Shown piece after piece: positions 1-8,975 of a DNA stretch of 33,203 bases. Below the pieces are notes generated by a model. It worked only from the letters and a program-made list of their open reading frames with translations. It searched no databases and was not told the origin of the DNA. Position numbers and translations under genes: made by a program. Positions within the stretch are counted from its first letter, which is position 1. Every line of letters begins with the position of its first letter. The DNA is from Chthoniobacterales bacterium (GTDB lineage: Bacteria; Verrucomicrobiota; Verrucomicrobiia; Chthoniobacterales; JACTMZ01): positions 1-33,203 of the forward strand of contig JACSRX010000013.1 of NCBI GenBank assembly GCA_014879535.1, read 5' to 3'.

Positions 1-1
1 A

Positions 2-2296
2 GGCATCGGGGGCGATGGTGGAAATTTCGGAGGCGGGGGGGGCAATCCCAGTCAGAATAATCTCTCGCGGGCCGGCAGCGGAGGATTCGGCGGTGGTGGC
101 GGCGGCAGTGGGGCCAATTCGGGGAACTCCGGGGCCGGAGGTTTTGGTGGTGGCGCCGGCGGCGCCAATAGAACGTCGAGAACGGGTGCCCCGGGCATTC
201 TTGGAGGGACAGGTGGAGCATCTGGTGCCCTCGTCGGTGGAGGTGGCGGCGGCGGCGCGGCAGGTGGCGCCATCTTCGTGCGGTCGGACAATGGCGCATC
301 CCTCACCCTTGTGGACGGCGGGATCAGCGGCGGCGGTGCGGTGGCCGGATTGGGCGGGGTCACGGCCTCAGGAGGAACCAACGTGCCAGCCGGGCCCGGC
401 TCGGCAGCGGGAAGCGCTCTCTTTCTCTACGGAGGGACGGCGGCCTTTCAAATCTCCGGCGGCACAAGCACGCTGATCAGCGACTCGATATCGGACCCAG
501 CTTCCTCCGGTGGCCCGGCGGGGGCGATCTCCAAGACAGGCAGCGGGACCTTGGTCTTGTCGGGAAGCAACAACCACGCAGGCGGGACGGCGATTAATGC
601 CGGCATTTTGCAGCTCGGTGCGGGTGGCTCGACGGGCTCGATCATTGGCGACGTTCTCAACAACGGCGGCCTGATCGTGAATCGCACCGGGGCGCTCGCC
701 CTCGGCGGCAGCATCACCGGCAGCGGGTCGGTGACCAAGCTCGGCACCGGAACCCTCACTCTGTCAGGCACGAGCAGCTTTGGCGGCTCCCTCTCGCCGA
801 ATGAAGGTGTGTTGAACATCACCGGACACCTCACGAACAACGCCACCAGCGGGATCGCCACGACCGGCTCGACGGCCACGGTCAACATCACCGGCACCAA
901 CGCCGGCTGGACATGCACTTCCGATACGCTCATCGGCCTCGGCGGCGGCACAGGCCACCTCAACATCAGCGGCGGAGCGACAGCGAGCGACATATTTTCC
1001 CTCGTCGGCCGGCTGGCTGGAAATACCGGCCACGTCACCGTCACCGGCGTGGGTTCTCAATGGAGCCACAGTGCCGGGCTGGTGATCGGCACGGGCGGCG
1101 CCGGCACGATGCTCGTGAGCCAAGGTGGCCAGGTTACGAATACGGATGGAACCATCGGCGGCGACGCCGGCTCCAGCGGCACCGTCACCGTCACCGGCCA
1201 AGACTCGCACTGGACCTCCAGTGCCTACCTCGTCGTCGGCGGCAATGGCACCGGCACCCTCAACGTGAGCGAAGAAGGCACGGTCAAGGTCGGCGCCACG
1301 GGAATGGGAACACTGACTCTGGGCAACTCGGGTTCCGGATCGGGCATCCTCAACCTCGGCGCTCCGGTCGGAGACACGGCCGTGGGCGCAGGCACCGTCC
1401 ATGCGGAAACAATCGCCGGAGGCTCCGGCAGCGGTGCAAAAACCGTCAACTTCAACCATACCAACACGTCCTACACCTTTGCCGCCAACCTCACCGGGAA
1501 CCTGAATGTCTTGCAGAACGCGGGCACCACAATCCTCACCGGCACGAACACCTCCACCGCGAACACCGTCATCTCGAACGGCACCCTCGCCATCGCCGAA
1601 GGCGGCGCGCTGACGTTCCACATCGGAGGCAACGGCACCAACAACGCCGTCACGGGCACCGGCTCGCTCCAGGCCTCCGGCTCGTTTCGATTCAACCTCT
1701 CCGCCGCCTCCACGAACATCGGAGATCAGTGGATCATCGTCGCCCCCGGCCTCGCCGCGAGCTACGGAACGAATTTCACCGCCGCAAGCTTCAACGGGGC
1801 CAATGGCAACTGGACGAACTCGACCAACGGCGTGCATTACGTTTTCCAGCAGTCCACCGGCGTGCTCACCGTCAGCTCTCCGCCAGCCACCAACAATTAC
1901 CAAGCCTGGACGGACTACTGGCAGAGCATCGAGCCGGGCTTCACCAACACGGCCAAGACCGCCGATCCCGACGGCGACAGCCTCCGCAACGACATGGAGT
2001 TCGCCCTCGACGGGAATCCGGCGGTGGGCTCCCCCGCCCTTCTGACCGCAGTCAAGGCGGGTGCCAACGCGATCTTCAACTACGCAGCGCGCAAAAATCC
2101 TCCCGGTGGCGTGACTTACCAAGTGAAGGCCGCCACCAACCTCGCAACCGGCCCGTGGACCAATTCCCCGGTCACTGTCTCGAACTCGGCCAACCAGTCC
2201 GGCCTGAACATCCCGGCGGACTACGAGCGGAAGGAGTTTGTCGTTCCGGCCACAGGCATCGACTTCTACCGCGTCGAAGCAATAATCGAGCCGTAG
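2..2296 (+). CDS. Large secreted/surface protein with autotransporter-associated beta-strand repeats (5' end outside window)
   Basis: The frame is open from the first bases, so the true start lies upstream; 764 residues are visible. Residues 1 to about 125 are extremely Gly/Ala/Asn rich. Two segments (about 175-210 and 244-275) match the autotransporter-associated beta-strand repeat pattern, for example GSGTLVLSGSNNHAGGT and LGTGTLTLSGTSSFGG. Three modules of about 50 residues follow (about 295-445), each running TVTVTG-x-S-x-W, LVVG, GTGTLNVS. This implies an extended parallel beta-helix. The last 130 residues form a separate domain with a calcium-site-like DPDGDSLRNDMEF at about 656-668 and the ending FYRVEA common on verrucomicrobial exported proteins. 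No beta-barrel translocator and no PEP-CTERM tail are present. An adhesin or cell-surface role is inferred; substrate unknown. The gene converges on the hydrolase gene on the other strand, 52 bases away. Confidence 0.85.
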   Translation, partial: GIGGDGGNFGGGGGNPSQNNLSRAGSGGFGGGGGGSGANSGNSGAGGFGGGAGGANRTSRTGAPGILGGTGGASGALVGGGGGGGAAGGAIFVRSDNGASLTLVDGGISGGGAVAGLGGVTASGGTNVPAGPGSAAGSALFLYGGTAAFQISGGTSTLISDSISDPASSGGPAGAISKTGSGTLVLSGSNNHAGGTAINAGILQLGAGGSTGSIIGDVLNNGGLIVNRTGALALGGSITGSGSVTKLGTGTLTLSGTSSFGGSLSPNEGVLNITGHLTNNATSGIATTGSTATVNITGTNAGWTCTSDTLIGLGGGTGHLNISGGATASDIFSLVGRLAGNTGHVTVTGVGSQWSHSAGLVIGTGGAGTMLVSQGGQVTNTDGTIGGDAGSSGTVTVTGQDSHWTSSAYLVVGGNGTGTLNVSEEGTVKVGATGMGTLTLGNSGSGSGILNLGAPVGDTAVGAGTVHAETIAGGSGSGAKTVNFNHTNTSYTFAANLTGNLNVLQNAGTTILTGTNTSTANTVISNGTLAIAEGGALTFHIGGNGTNNAVTGTGSLQASGSFRFNLSAASTNIGDQWIIVAPGLAASYGTNFTAASFNGANGNWTNSTNGVHYVFQQSTGVLTVSSPPATNNYQAWTDYWQSIEPGFTNTAKTADPDGDSLRNDMEFALDGNPAVGSPALLTAVKAGANAIFNYAARKNPPGGVTYQVKAATNLATGPWTNSPVTVSNSANQSGLNIPADYERKEFVVPATGIDFYRVEAIIEP
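883..1340 (+). repeat. Three tandem ~50-residue beta-strand modules in the surface protein
   Basis: Three consecutive modules share the order T-V-N/T-V/I-TG, then W about 7-9 residues later, then L-V/I-G, a GxGT/GTG turn, and L-N/V-x-S-x-G-G/E. The Trp residues lie in AGWTC, SQWSH and SHWTS. The DNA copies have diverged, so this is an old protein-level repeat rather than a recent duplication. Confidence 0.7.
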
Positions 2297-2348
2297 GCGT
2301 TGCCCGGGGAATGTTCCGAGGGCGCCCGGCCTGCGTTCTTCACACTTC

Positions 2349-3305
2349 TTAAAACACCCGCGGTTCACCCTCGCGCAGGAAGCATACCCGTTCGAGCAGG
2401 CCCTGCGCGCCAGCGCATTCGATCAGCCGGGACGGCGGTTCCCATGGCGGCTCGAAACTCAGCGGGAACGTCCCGTAATGCATCGGCACGAACGTGCTTC
2501 CTCCCAGTTCAATGAAAGCTCGCAGCGCCTCCTCCGGCGTCATGTGAACCTCGCGGCCGCTCGGCGGATCGTAGGCCCCGATCGGCAGCAGGGCGATTTC
2601 CACGGGCAGGCGCCGCCCGATTTCCGCGAACCCGGGGAAATAGGCGCTGTCGCCGCAATGGAAAATCGACCGGCCCTCCACCTCAATGAGAAAGCCGCCG
2701 AACCCGCGGTGCGAGTCGGCAAGCATTCTCGCCCCCCAATGATGGGCGGGTGTCATCGTCACCTTGATGGAACCGAGTTGCATGGATTCCCACAATCCCA
2801 GCTCATGCACCCGGTCGAACCCGAGTCCGTGGACCAATCCGCCCACGTTGCGCGGCACCACGATCGGTTGCTCCCTCGCCACTTTGCGCAAGGTGCGACG
2901 GTCGAGATGGTCGAAATGTGCGTGCGTGATCAGGACGGCATCGATGTCGGGCAGTGCGCGCAGTTCGATCCCCGGCTCCCGCAGCCGCTTGATCACCTTG
3001 AGCCAGCGGGCCCAGTTCGGATCGATGAGCACATTCATCCCCGGGGCTTGAAGCAGGAACGATGCATGGCCGATCCACGTCAGGCTCACCTGCCCGGCCT
3101 TCAGCACGGGAAAATCCGGTGCGAGCTGCTCGCCCTGCCGCGGCTGGAACAGGCTCGGCCAGACCACCTCGGCGAGGAAGTTCCTCTTGTGCCATCCATT
3201 GGCGGGCTTCAAGCCCACATGGTGATCCGGGGTCTTCCGGCGCAGGCGGGACAATATCCTCCGACGCTTCGGCTCGGGCTTGTCTGGGTTCTCAGGAACG
3301 CTCAC
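2349..3305 (-). CDS. Metallo-beta-lactamase-fold hydrolase (UlaG/NAPE-PLD-like)
   Basis: A 318-residue cytoplasmic protein without signal peptide. It carries the metal-binding signature THAHFDHLD, a downstream His in PAHHWG, the HCGDSAYF strand with the bridging Asp, and a late His in MHYGTF. These are the metal ligands of the metallo-beta-lactamase fold. The opening segment HHVGLKPANGW followed by SLTWIGHASFLLQ resembles the lipid-hydrolase/UlaG branch (NAPE-PLD-like) rather than true beta-lactamases. Substrate cannot be assigned. The GTG at 3305 is chosen because the domain begins soon after and a GAATTT box sits 7 nt upstream; no Shine-Dalgarno lies at a normal distance. The start is only 14 bases from the divergent cyclo-ligase start, so each promoter must lie inside the other gene. 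Confidence 0.85.
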   Translation of the reverse strand: MSVPENPDKPEPKRRRILSRLRRKTPDHHVGLKPANGWHKRNFLAEVVWPSLFQPRQGEQLAPDFPVLKAGQVSLTWIGHASFLLQAPGMNVLIDPNWARWLKVIKRLREPGIELRALPDIDAVLITHAHFDHLDRRTLRKVAREQPIVVPRNVGGLVHGLGFDRVHELGLWESMQLGSIKVTMTPAHHWGARMLADSHRGFGGFLIEVEGRSIFHCGDSAYFPGFAEIGRRLPVEIALLPIGAYDPPSGREVHMTPEEALRAFIELGGSTFVPMHYGTFPLSFEPPWEPPSRLIECAGAQGLLERVCFLREGEPRVF

Positions 3306-3319
3306 CGTGGGAAAATTCC

Positions 3320-3868
3320 ATGCCCTCCTCGGCCAAAACAGAACTCCGCCGCCGTCTGCGTGCGGAGCTTGCCCGGATGTCTCCCGCCGCATGCGCGACC
3401 GCCTCGGAAAGCATCCGCACGAGTATCCCAACCCTCCCGCGCTGGCAAGCGGTCCGCGTCGTCGCCGCCTACGCCGCCCTGCCGGACGAACCGGATTTGC
3501 AGCCCTTCGATTGGACCCCCGAACGAACCCTCATCCTCCCGCGCATGGATGGCGAAAACCTCGCCTTTCATGAAATCCGGAGCCCGGCGGACCTCGTCCC
3601 CGCCCGCTTCGGCGTGCTTGAGCCCGATCCGGACAAATGCCCTCCCGCGGACCCCGCTTGCGCCGGCGTGATTTTCGTTCCCGGCGCCGCCTTCACCGCC
3701 GATGGTGACCGCCTCGGACGCGGACGCGGCTACTACGACCGCCTGCTTGCCGCGCTGCCCTCTTCCGTCCTGCGCGTGGGCGTGTGCTTCCGCGGACAAC
3801 TTGTCGAAACCCTCCCGCTCGAAGCGCACGATCAAGGGGTGGACATCGTCCTTACTTCACCAGACTGA
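3320..3868 (+). CDS. 5-formyltetrahydrofolate cyclo-ligase
   Basis: A 182-residue protein of normal family length. It converts 5-formyl-THF plus ATP to 5,10-methenyl-THF, rescuing folate from the inert 5-formyl form. The diagnostic C-terminal block DGDRLGRGRGYYDR (substrate and nucleotide loop) is intact and preceded by IFVPGAAF. The N-terminus TELRRRLRAELARM is the usual basic helix that binds ATP phosphates. ATG 3320 is used because homologous sequence starts there; frame upstream is unrelated. The 3' end overlaps the convergent membrane-protein gene by 17 bases. The only promoter candidate seen is weak (TTGTCT at 3280 with CACCGT at 3303). Folate context is echoed by the folK start at the far end of the window. 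Confidence 0.9.
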   Translation: MPSSAKTELRRRLRAELARMSPAACATASESIRTSIPTLPRWQAVRVVAAYAALPDEPDLQPFDWTPERTLILPRMDGENLAFHEIRSPADLVPARFGVLEPDPDKCPPADPACAGVIFVPGAAFTADGDRLGRGRGYYDRLLAALPSSVLRVGVCFRGQLVETLPLEAHDQGVDIVLTSPD

Positions 3869-4280
3869 CACCGAGTGCGGCCAGCGCCGCGAAGGCCACG
3901 CACCAGGGAAGCACCCCGAGGGAAATCGCCGCGCCGATCCGCAGGGGCTTCTCCCCGGCGGCCAACCCCAGCACCGCGGTGGCCTGCGGTCCGATGGTCA
4001 CCGGTGCCAGCAATCCGAGCCCGGCCAAACCCCAGCGATCCCAGCACCGCCAGATGAATTTGGAGGGATCGTGCTCCACCGGAATGCGGAGCTTCCGCAC
4101 GAGCCAGTCCCGCAAGGGCGCACCCGCCAGCAGCACGACGCCACCTCCTGCCGTGTAGCCGAGCCATGCCGCCACCGCCGCCATCCACACGGGCGCCCCT
4201 GCCGCCATCCCTGCGGGAATCGCCGTGATGAAATACACGAACCCCAACCCGAACGAAGTGCTGACACCGGCCCAACTCAT
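3852..4280 (-). CDS. Small integral membrane protein, COG2426 / 'small multidrug export' type
   Basis: 142 residues with about four hydrophobic segments. The first is FVYFITAIPAGMAAG; then WMAAVAAWLGYTAGGGVVLL; a basic cytoplasmic stretch LRDWLVRKLRIP; then GLAGLGLLAPVTIGPQ and a hydrophobic C-terminal helix. The AIPAG and GLLAPVTIGxQ motifs match the COG2426 membrane family often labelled small multidrug export protein; transport function is not established. The start is uncertain: ATG 4280 gives a membrane segment near the N-terminus and has GGGAAA upstream, whereas ATG 4319 would add 13 residues. The stop overlaps the 5-formyl-THF cyclo-ligase 3' end (3852-3868), and the gene is divergent from the CCA transferase gene. 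Confidence 0.75.
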   Translation of the reverse strand: MSWAGVSTSFGLGFVYFITAIPAGMAAGAPVWMAAVAAWLGYTAGGGVVLLAGAPLRDWLVRKLRIPVEHDPSKFIWRCWDRWGLAGLGLLAPVTIGPQATAVLGLAAGEKPLRIGAAISLGVLPWCVAFAALAALGVSLVK

Positions 4281-4355
4281 GTTTCCCGGCACGATACCAG
4301 ATGTTACGGGCGTGCCCATCCTGCAGTCTTCGGGCGCGCTCCGGCAAAGGACGTT

Positions 4356-4391
4356 TTGCCGCGCGGCATCGCCGCACCTATGATGTGCGCC
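4356..4391 (+). promoter_or_regulatory. Promoter of cca, -10 adjacent to start codon
   Basis: TTGCCG (4356-4361), 17 nt, TATGAT (4379-4384), 7 nt, ATG 4392. The in-frame ATGs at 4380 and 4383 overlap or abut the -10, which argues for the ATG at 4392 as the true start and predicts a leaderless mRNA. Confidence 0.65.
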
Positions 4392-5714
4392 ATGGATCTC
4401 AAAGCCGCCGCGACTGACATCGCCCGCCGCCTGCAAACGGCCGGCCATGCGGCCTATTTCGCCGGCGGCTGCGTGCGCGACGAACTGCGCGGCCATCCTC
4501 CCGAGGACTATGACATCGCCACCTCGGCCAAACCTCCCGAGGTGCAGAAACTCTTCCCGCACACCCAGGCGGTCGGCGCACACTTCGGGGTCATCCTCGT
4601 CATGGAACACGGGCACGCCTTCGAAGTCGCCACGTTCCGATCGGACCATGAATACATCGACGGACGCCGTCCGGAAATGGTCACCTTCTCGACGCCCGAG
4701 GAGGATGCCGCGCGCCGCGATTTCACGATCAACGGCATGTTCCAGGACCCCGTGGCCGGGAGCATCATCGACTTCGTCGGCGGCCGGACCGATCTCGAAG
4801 CCCGAATTCTCCGCGCCATCGGCGATCCGGTCGCCCGCTTCCGCGAGGACAAACTCCGCCTCCTCCGTGCCGTCCGCTTCGCCGCTCGCTTCGGCTACGA
4901 AATCGAGGCCGCCACATGGGAGGCCCTGCAGGCGCACGCCGCCGACATCCATGCGGTCAGCGCCGAACGCATCCGGGAGGAGTTGGTGAAGATCCTCGCC
5001 CACGCGAACCGCCTCCGGGGTTTCGACCTCCTCGACCAAAGCGGACTCCTCCGCGAGATCCTTCCCGAGGTCGAGTCCCTCAAGGGCTGCGATCAACCCC
5101 CGCAATTCCATCCCGAGGGCGACGTCTTCGTGCACACGCGCGCCATGCTCGAACTCCTCCCGCCCGATGCCCCGGCCGCCGTGGCTCTCTCCGTGCTTTT
5201 CCACGACATCGGGAAGCCCCCGACCTTCCGCTACCACGCCGACGAAGACCGCATCCGCTTCAGCGGACACGACCGCGTCGGAGCGGAGATGACGGAAAAA
5301 CTCATGGAACGCCTGCGGTTCTCGCGCGCGGATACCGACCGCGTCGTCGAGGCCGTCCGCCAGCACATGGTCTTCAAGGATGTGCAGAACATGCGCACCG
5401 CGAAGCTGAAGCGCTTCATGGCGCGCGACGGGTTTCAGGACGAACTCGAACTTCATCGCGTCGATTGCCTGAGCAGCCACGGTGCGCTCGACAACTATGA
5501 CTTCCTGCAGACGAAGGCCGGCGAATTCGCCAGCGAACCCCTCATCCCACCGCCCCTCGTCACCGGACGCGACCTCATCGCCCTCGGATGGAAACCGGGT
5601 CCGCATTTCGGCCCGGTGCTGGAGGCGGTGCAGACCGCGCAACTCGAGGGCACCCTCACCACCCACGAGGAGGCCCTCGTGTGGGTGCGGGCGAATCACC
5701 CCGCACCGAGATGA
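4392..5714 (+). CDS. cca: CCA-adding / poly(A) polymerase-type tRNA nucleotidyltransferase with HD domain
   Basis: 440 residues. The class II nucleotidyltransferase head is complete: GGCVRD at 25-30, the metal-binding DYD at 39-41, and RRDFTING further on. The helical neck and body follow ([30 protein letters not shown]). An HD phosphohydrolase-like domain carries LFHDIGKP at about 269-276. Because tRNA-Lys in this window lacks an encoded CCA, a CCA-adding enzyme is required by this genome. Sequence alone cannot separate full CCA addition from A-adding enzyme or poly(A) polymerase. The start at 4392 is set by the promoter, whose -10 covers the alternative ATG at 4380. The gene stands alone at its 5' end and is followed by a separate promoter for the uracil-DNA glycosylase. 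Confidence 0.9.
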   Translation: MDLKAAATDIARRLQTAGHAAYFAGGCVRDELRGHPPEDYDIATSAKPPEVQKLFPHTQAVGAHFGVILVMEHGHAFEVATFRSDHEYIDGRRPEMVTFSTPEEDAARRDFTINGMFQDPVAGSIIDFVGGRTDLEARILRAIGDPVARFREDKLRLLRAVRFAARFGYEIEAATWEALQAHAADIHAVSAERIREELVKILAHANRLRGFDLLDQSGLLREILPEVESLKGCDQPPQFHPEGDVFVHTRAMLELLPPDAPAAVALSVLFHDIGKPPTFRYHADEDRIRFSGHDRVGAEMTEKLMERLRFSRADTDRVVEAVRQHMVFKDVQNMRTAKLKRFMARDGFQDELELHRVDCLSSHGALDNYDFLQTKAGEFASEPLIPPPLVTGRDLIALGWKPGPHFGPVLEAVQTAQLEGTLTTHEEALVWVRANHPAPR

Positions 5715-5741
5715 CGATTGCGGCTTGCGCAATTCCCAGAC

Positions 5742-5777
5742 TTGCCGTGCCAGCCTCCCCCGCGAATCATCCCCCGC
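5742..5777 (+). promoter_or_regulatory. Promoter of uracil-DNA glycosylase gene
   Basis: TTGCCG (5742-5747), 17 nt, AATCAT (5765-5770), 7 nt, GTG 5778. The -35 is identical to that of cca and the -10 hexamer is identical to those before 14659 and 33175. No Shine-Dalgarno precedes the GTG. Confidence 0.6.
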
Positions 5778-6563
5778 GTGAAATCCCTGCCTGACGCCGC
5801 CGCCCTGCTCGAGCAAACGCTGCTCGCACGCCGCGACCTGCTCGGCGACGTGCGCCCGAATGTCTCGCGCGAAGCCCTCCAGCGATTCACCTCCGTGCGC
5901 ACGGCTCCCCAGGCCGCAGCGCCGGCCACCGCACCCGGCAGGAATGCCGACACCCTCGCCGCCATCCAAGAGGAGGTGCGGACCTGCCGCCTGTGCGAGC
6001 ACCTTGCGGCCTCGCGCACCCAGACTGTTTTCGGCGTCGGCAATCCCCAGGCCGACCTCATGTTCGTCGGCGAAGCCCCCGGGGCCGATGAGGACCGCCT
6101 CGGGGAGCCGTTTGTCGGACGCGCCGGGGAACTCCTCACGAAAATCATCCAAGCCATGGGCCTCTCGCGGGACGATGTTTACATCGCCAATGTCCTCAAA
6201 TGCCGCCCCGACATGCCCAAGGGCGCGCCCGGCAACCGTCCGCCCACCCCGCAGGAAATGGAGCGCTGCCTGCCCTACCTTCGCCGCCAGATCGCCCTCA
6301 TCCGGCCCCGCGTGCTCGTCGCCCTCGGCAAAACCGCCATGGTCGGGCTCGTCGGAGCCGACGAGCCGATGGGCGCCATGCGCGGACGCTGGTTCTCATT
6401 CGAAGGGATCCCCCTGCTCCCAACCTATCACCCGTCGTATCTCCTCCGCAACGGGGCGCCCGCCGAAAAACGCAAGGTGTGGGAGGACATGTTGCTCGTG
6501 ATGGAAAAACTCGGCCTGACGATCTCGGAGAAGCAACGCGGGTTTTTCCGGTCTGCCGCCTGA
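5778..6563 (+). CDS. Family 4 (Fe-S) uracil-DNA glycosylase
   Basis: 261 residues. It removes uracil from DNA at the first step of base excision repair. Motif A is [17 protein letters not shown] and motif B is HPSYLLR. Four cluster ligand cysteines are in place: CRLC, KCRP and ERCLPYL, as in thermophile-type family 4 enzymes with a [4Fe-4S] cluster. An N-terminal extension of about 65 residues (Ala/Pro rich linker) precedes the catalytic domain, as in many mesophile homologues. GTG 5778 is chosen because a promoter -10 ends 7 nt before it; an alternative TTG at 5718 would lie upstream of that promoter. It is followed after 7 bases by plsC, so the two are probably co-transcribed. Confidence 0.88.
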   Translation: MKSLPDAAALLEQTLLARRDLLGDVRPNVSREALQRFTSVRTAPQAAAPATAPGRNADTLAAIQEEVRTCRLCEHLAASRTQTVFGVGNPQADLMFVGEAPGADEDRLGEPFVGRAGELLTKIIQAMGLSRDDVYIANVLKCRPDMPKGAPGNRPPTPQEMERCLPYLRRQIALIRPRVLVALGKTAMVGLVGADEPMGAMRGRWFSFEGIPLLPTYHPSYLLRNGAPAEKRKVWEDMLLVMEKLGLTISEKQRGFFRSAA

Positions 6564-6570
6564 CATTCGC

Positions 6571-7266
6571 ATGCTCTCGGATTTCGGTTACGGTCTGGGC
6601 GCGGGGTGTATCCGGATCGCGCTGTCCCCCTTCACGGGTTGCCGCATCCGCGGGGCCTCCCATGTTCCGCGCAAGGGCGCGTGCATCATCGCCCCGAACC
6701 ACATCAGCCACTTCGATCCGCCGTTCATCGGCATCAACGCTGGCCGCCCGGTCGATTGGATGGCGATGCAGGAACTGTTCACAAATCCTCTTCTCGGGGG
6801 CATCCTGCGCTGGATCGGCTCGTTTCCCGTCGGCCGCGGACGCATGGACCGCGCCGCATTGCGCACCGCGACGGAACGGCTCCGCCAGGGACGCATCGTC
6901 GGCATCTTCCCCGAGGGCGGGCTCCGCACCGGCCCTCAGTCCGTGCTTGAAGGTGCACCGATCAAACCCGGCGTCGCCCTCCTCGCCCAACTCACCCGCG
7001 CGCCCGTGCTGCCCTGCATGATCCTCGGAACCGACGCCCTCTACACACCCCGCAACTGGATCCCGCTGCGCCGCGGGGCGGTGTGGATCGTCTTCGGCCC
7101 CCCGCTCGACCCGCCGGATGAAAACGGCGACAAGGAGGCGCGCACTGAATTCGACAACCGCCTCGGTGCCGTGCTCCGCGAAATCTACGAACGCACCCTG
7201 CGCGAGGAGCACATCCCGACGGACCGCCTCCCCCGGTCCCCGCAGCGCCGGAAAGGCAGGGAATGA
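6571..7266 (+). CDS. plsC: 1-acylglycerol-3-phosphate acyltransferase (PlsC-like)
   Basis: 231 residues. It carries the acyltransferase motifs in order: NHISHFD (catalytic His and Asp), GSFPVGRGRMD, the substrate-binding FPEGGLR, and a later APVLPCMI strand. This family transfers acyl chains to lysophosphatidate at the inner membrane in phospholipid synthesis. The N-terminus is only mildly hydrophobic, suggesting peripheral or monotopic membrane binding. The gene begins 7 bases after the glycosylase stop and overlaps the next gene by 4 bases (ATGA), so this is a three-gene unit. Acceptor specificity (lysophosphatidate or another lysolipid) cannot be read from sequence. Confidence 0.85.
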   Translation: MLSDFGYGLGAGCIRIALSPFTGCRIRGASHVPRKGACIIAPNHISHFDPPFIGINAGRPVDWMAMQELFTNPLLGGILRWIGSFPVGRGRMDRAALRTATERLRQGRIVGIFPEGGLRTGPQSVLEGAPIKPGVALLAQLTRAPVLPCMILGTDALYTPRNWIPLRRGAVWIVFGPPLDPPDENGDKEARTEFDNRLGAVLREIYERTLREEHIPTDRLPRSPQRRKGRE

Positions 7267-8228
7267 CCATGGACATCCTCCGCCGCCCGTGGGCCCGCGT
7301 CACCGACACCACCACCTGCGCCCTGCTGAACCTCGCCCAATGGCGCCACCGGAGCCATGCGGCCACCCGGGAAAGACTCGAAGCCTACCTCGAGGTCTGC
7401 GAACCTCTGACCCGCGAGGAGTTCTACACCGCACCGGAATTGGTCCCGCTCGAGGAATCCCCGGGGCACCTCCGCTGGCCGAGCCCCCACCCGCTCGGCC
7501 TCCCGGCCAACGACCAGGCCTCCGCGCTTCTTTTCGAGGGGCCCCGCGGCTGGCGCGCGCCGACCGTCCTCATCCTCCACGCCCTCATGTCTGTGAATGA
7601 CATCGGCTACCGCCGACTCGCCCTCCGCTACAACGAACTCGGATGGAATGCCGCGCTGCTGCAGCTTCCATTCCACTACGCCCGCCGCCCCCCCGGTTAC
7701 CTCAACGGCGAGCTCGCCATCACCGCCGACCTCGTCCGCAACGGCGAGGGCATCCGCCAAGGCGTGAGCGAAACGCGCCAGCTCATGGCCTTCCTGCGCC
7801 GGCGCGGCTGCGGCGAATTCGGAATCCACGGCACCAGCTACGGGGCGTGGACCGGCGCCCTGCTCGCTTCGCTCGAGCAGGATGTCTCCTTCATCGCCCT
7901 GCTCCAACCCATCGCCGACATCGAGCACGCCATCTGGGGCAGCCCCGCAGGAGCCACCCTCCGCCGCCTCCTTCGACGCAACGGTATCGACAGCACGCTC
8001 ACCCGCCGCCACGCGCACCTCAGCTCGCCTTTGCACGGACGCCCCACCACGGACCCCAGCCGCATCATCCTCGCCATCGGCACCTACGACCGCATCGCGC
8101 CGCCGGACCGCGTGGAAGCCCTGGCCGCGACGTGGGACGGCGCGCGCGTCATCTCCAGCCCCCAGGGCCACTTCGGCTACGTCGCCGCGCGGGACATTTT
8201 TGCCGGCGTGCGGGAGATGATCGCGTGA
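7263..8228 (+). CDS. Alpha/beta hydrolase
   Basis: 321 residues. An alpha/beta-hydrolase core is visible: the strand APTVLILHALM, a nucleophile elbow GTSYG at about 195-199 (GxSxG), a candidate acid in IGTYDRIAP and a candidate catalytic His in SPQGHFGY. The first 100 residues form a family-specific cap or N-terminal region. Substrate is not recognisable; the coupling to plsC (4-base overlap) suggests lipid or acyl-ester metabolism, which is an inference. Start ATG 7263 is preceded by GGCAGGGA; ATG 7269 is also possible. It ends 42 bases before the CoaB-like gene, which has its own promoter. Confidence 0.8.
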   Translation: MTMDILRRPWARVTDTTTCALLNLAQWRHRSHAATRERLEAYLEVCEPLTREEFYTAPELVPLEESPGHLRWPSPHPLGLPANDQASALLFEGPRGWRAPTVLILHALMSVNDIGYRRLALRYNELGWNAALLQLPFHYARRPPGYLNGELAITADLVRNGEGIRQGVSETRQLMAFLRRRGCGEFGIHGTSYGAWTGALLASLEQDVSFIALLQPIADIEHAIWGSPAGATLRRLLRRNGIDSTLTRRHAHLSSPLHGRPTTDPSRIILAIGTYDRIAPPDRVEALAATWDGARVISSPQGHFGYVAARDIFAGVREMIA

Positions 8229-8233
8229 AGCTC

Positions 8234-8270
8234 TCGCCACCCCCTCCCCGCACATCGTAAAATCCGCACC
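8234..8270 (+). promoter_or_regulatory. Promoter of the CoaB-like gene
   Basis: TCGCCA (8234-8239), 18 nt, TAAAAT (8258-8263), 7 nt, GTG 8271. The -10 is strong, the -35 weaker. No Shine-Dalgarno lies before the GTG. Confidence 0.55.
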
Positions 8271-8975
8271 GTGCAGAAACCCCTTGCCGTTGTCACCACC
8301 GGTCCCGCCTCGGCGCCGATCGACGACGTGAGGCGCATCACCAATTCCGCCAGCGGCGAAATCGGCGCCCTCTTGGCCGGGGCCCTCACCGCCCGCAGCT
8401 TCGAAGTCTTCCTCTTCCGCGGGGAAGGCGCCACCCACACAAACGTTCCGCCGGGCGCCTTCGTGCAGGAATTCACCACCAACCACGACCTCGTCCGCCA
8501 ACTCGAGGAACTCTCCGAGACCCGCGGACGCGAAATCCGCGCTGTTTTCCACGCCGCCGCACTCTCCGACTACGTCGTCACCTCCCTGCGCGCCGCCGAC
8601 CAGCCGCTGGCCCGCAGTGCGAAAATTCCCGGAGATCTTCCGGAACTCCACCTTGTCCTCGAACCCGCCGCCAAGCTGCTTCCACGCCTCCGCGGATGGT
8701 TCCCCCGTGCATGGATCGTCGGATGGAAATACGAGATGGAGGGCACCCTCGAATCCGCCGTCGAGGCAGCCCGGGCCCAACTGGCCCAGCGCCGGACCGA
8801 TGCAACCATCCTCAACGGCCACGCTTACGGCCCGGGTTTCGGGGTGCTGGAGGCCGAAAAATCCCCCCTGCATTTCGCCACCAAGCGCGAAACATCTGAT
8901 TTTCTTGCCTCACGGGCCACCGAGTCCGCCAAGGCCCTTGATTGCAGCCTCCACGCCGATCGCCATTGTGAATAA
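8271..8975 (+). CDS. Phosphopantothenate-cysteine ligase (CoaB)-like protein, stand-alone
   Basis: 234 residues, about the size of the CoaB half of bacterial Dfp/CoaBC. The N-terminal pattern VVTTGPASAPIDDVRRITN and SASGEIG resembles the CoaB nucleotide-binding region, normally TAGGTREPIDxVR followed by NxSSGKMG. HAAALSDY corresponds to the AAAVADY block and VGWKYE to VGFAAE. The normal GG-T of the first loop and the SSGK segment are altered here, so the CTP/phosphopantothenate chemistry may differ. In most bacteria CoaB is fused behind the flavoprotein CoaC; no CoaC is near. It could be a diverged paralogue or a eukaryote-like free ligase. GTG 8271 is supported by the promoter spacing. Confidence 0.65.
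   Translation: MQKPLAVVTTGPASAPIDDVRRITNSASGEIGALLAGALTARSFEVFLFRGEGATHTNVPPGAFVQEFTTNHDLVRQLEELSETRGREIRAVFHAAALSDYVVTSLRAADQPLARSAKIPGDLPELHLVLEPAAKLLPRLRGWFPRAWIVGWKYEMEGTLESAVEAARAQLAQRRTDATILNGHAYGPGFGVLEAEKSPLHFATKRETSDFLASRATESAKALDCSLHADRHCE

Noticed and set aside
764-2368. 534-codon open frame antisense to the surface protein, and a 479-codon plus-strand frame (913-2352)
   Set aside because: Arg/His or Gly/Val-rich shadow frames; the beta-strand repeats are unambiguous in the chosen frame.
3852-6152. 766-codon open frame on the minus strand
   Set aside because: Only its last ~150 codons are a real membrane protein; the rest is antisense to cca and the uracil glycosylase, a product of high third-position GC.
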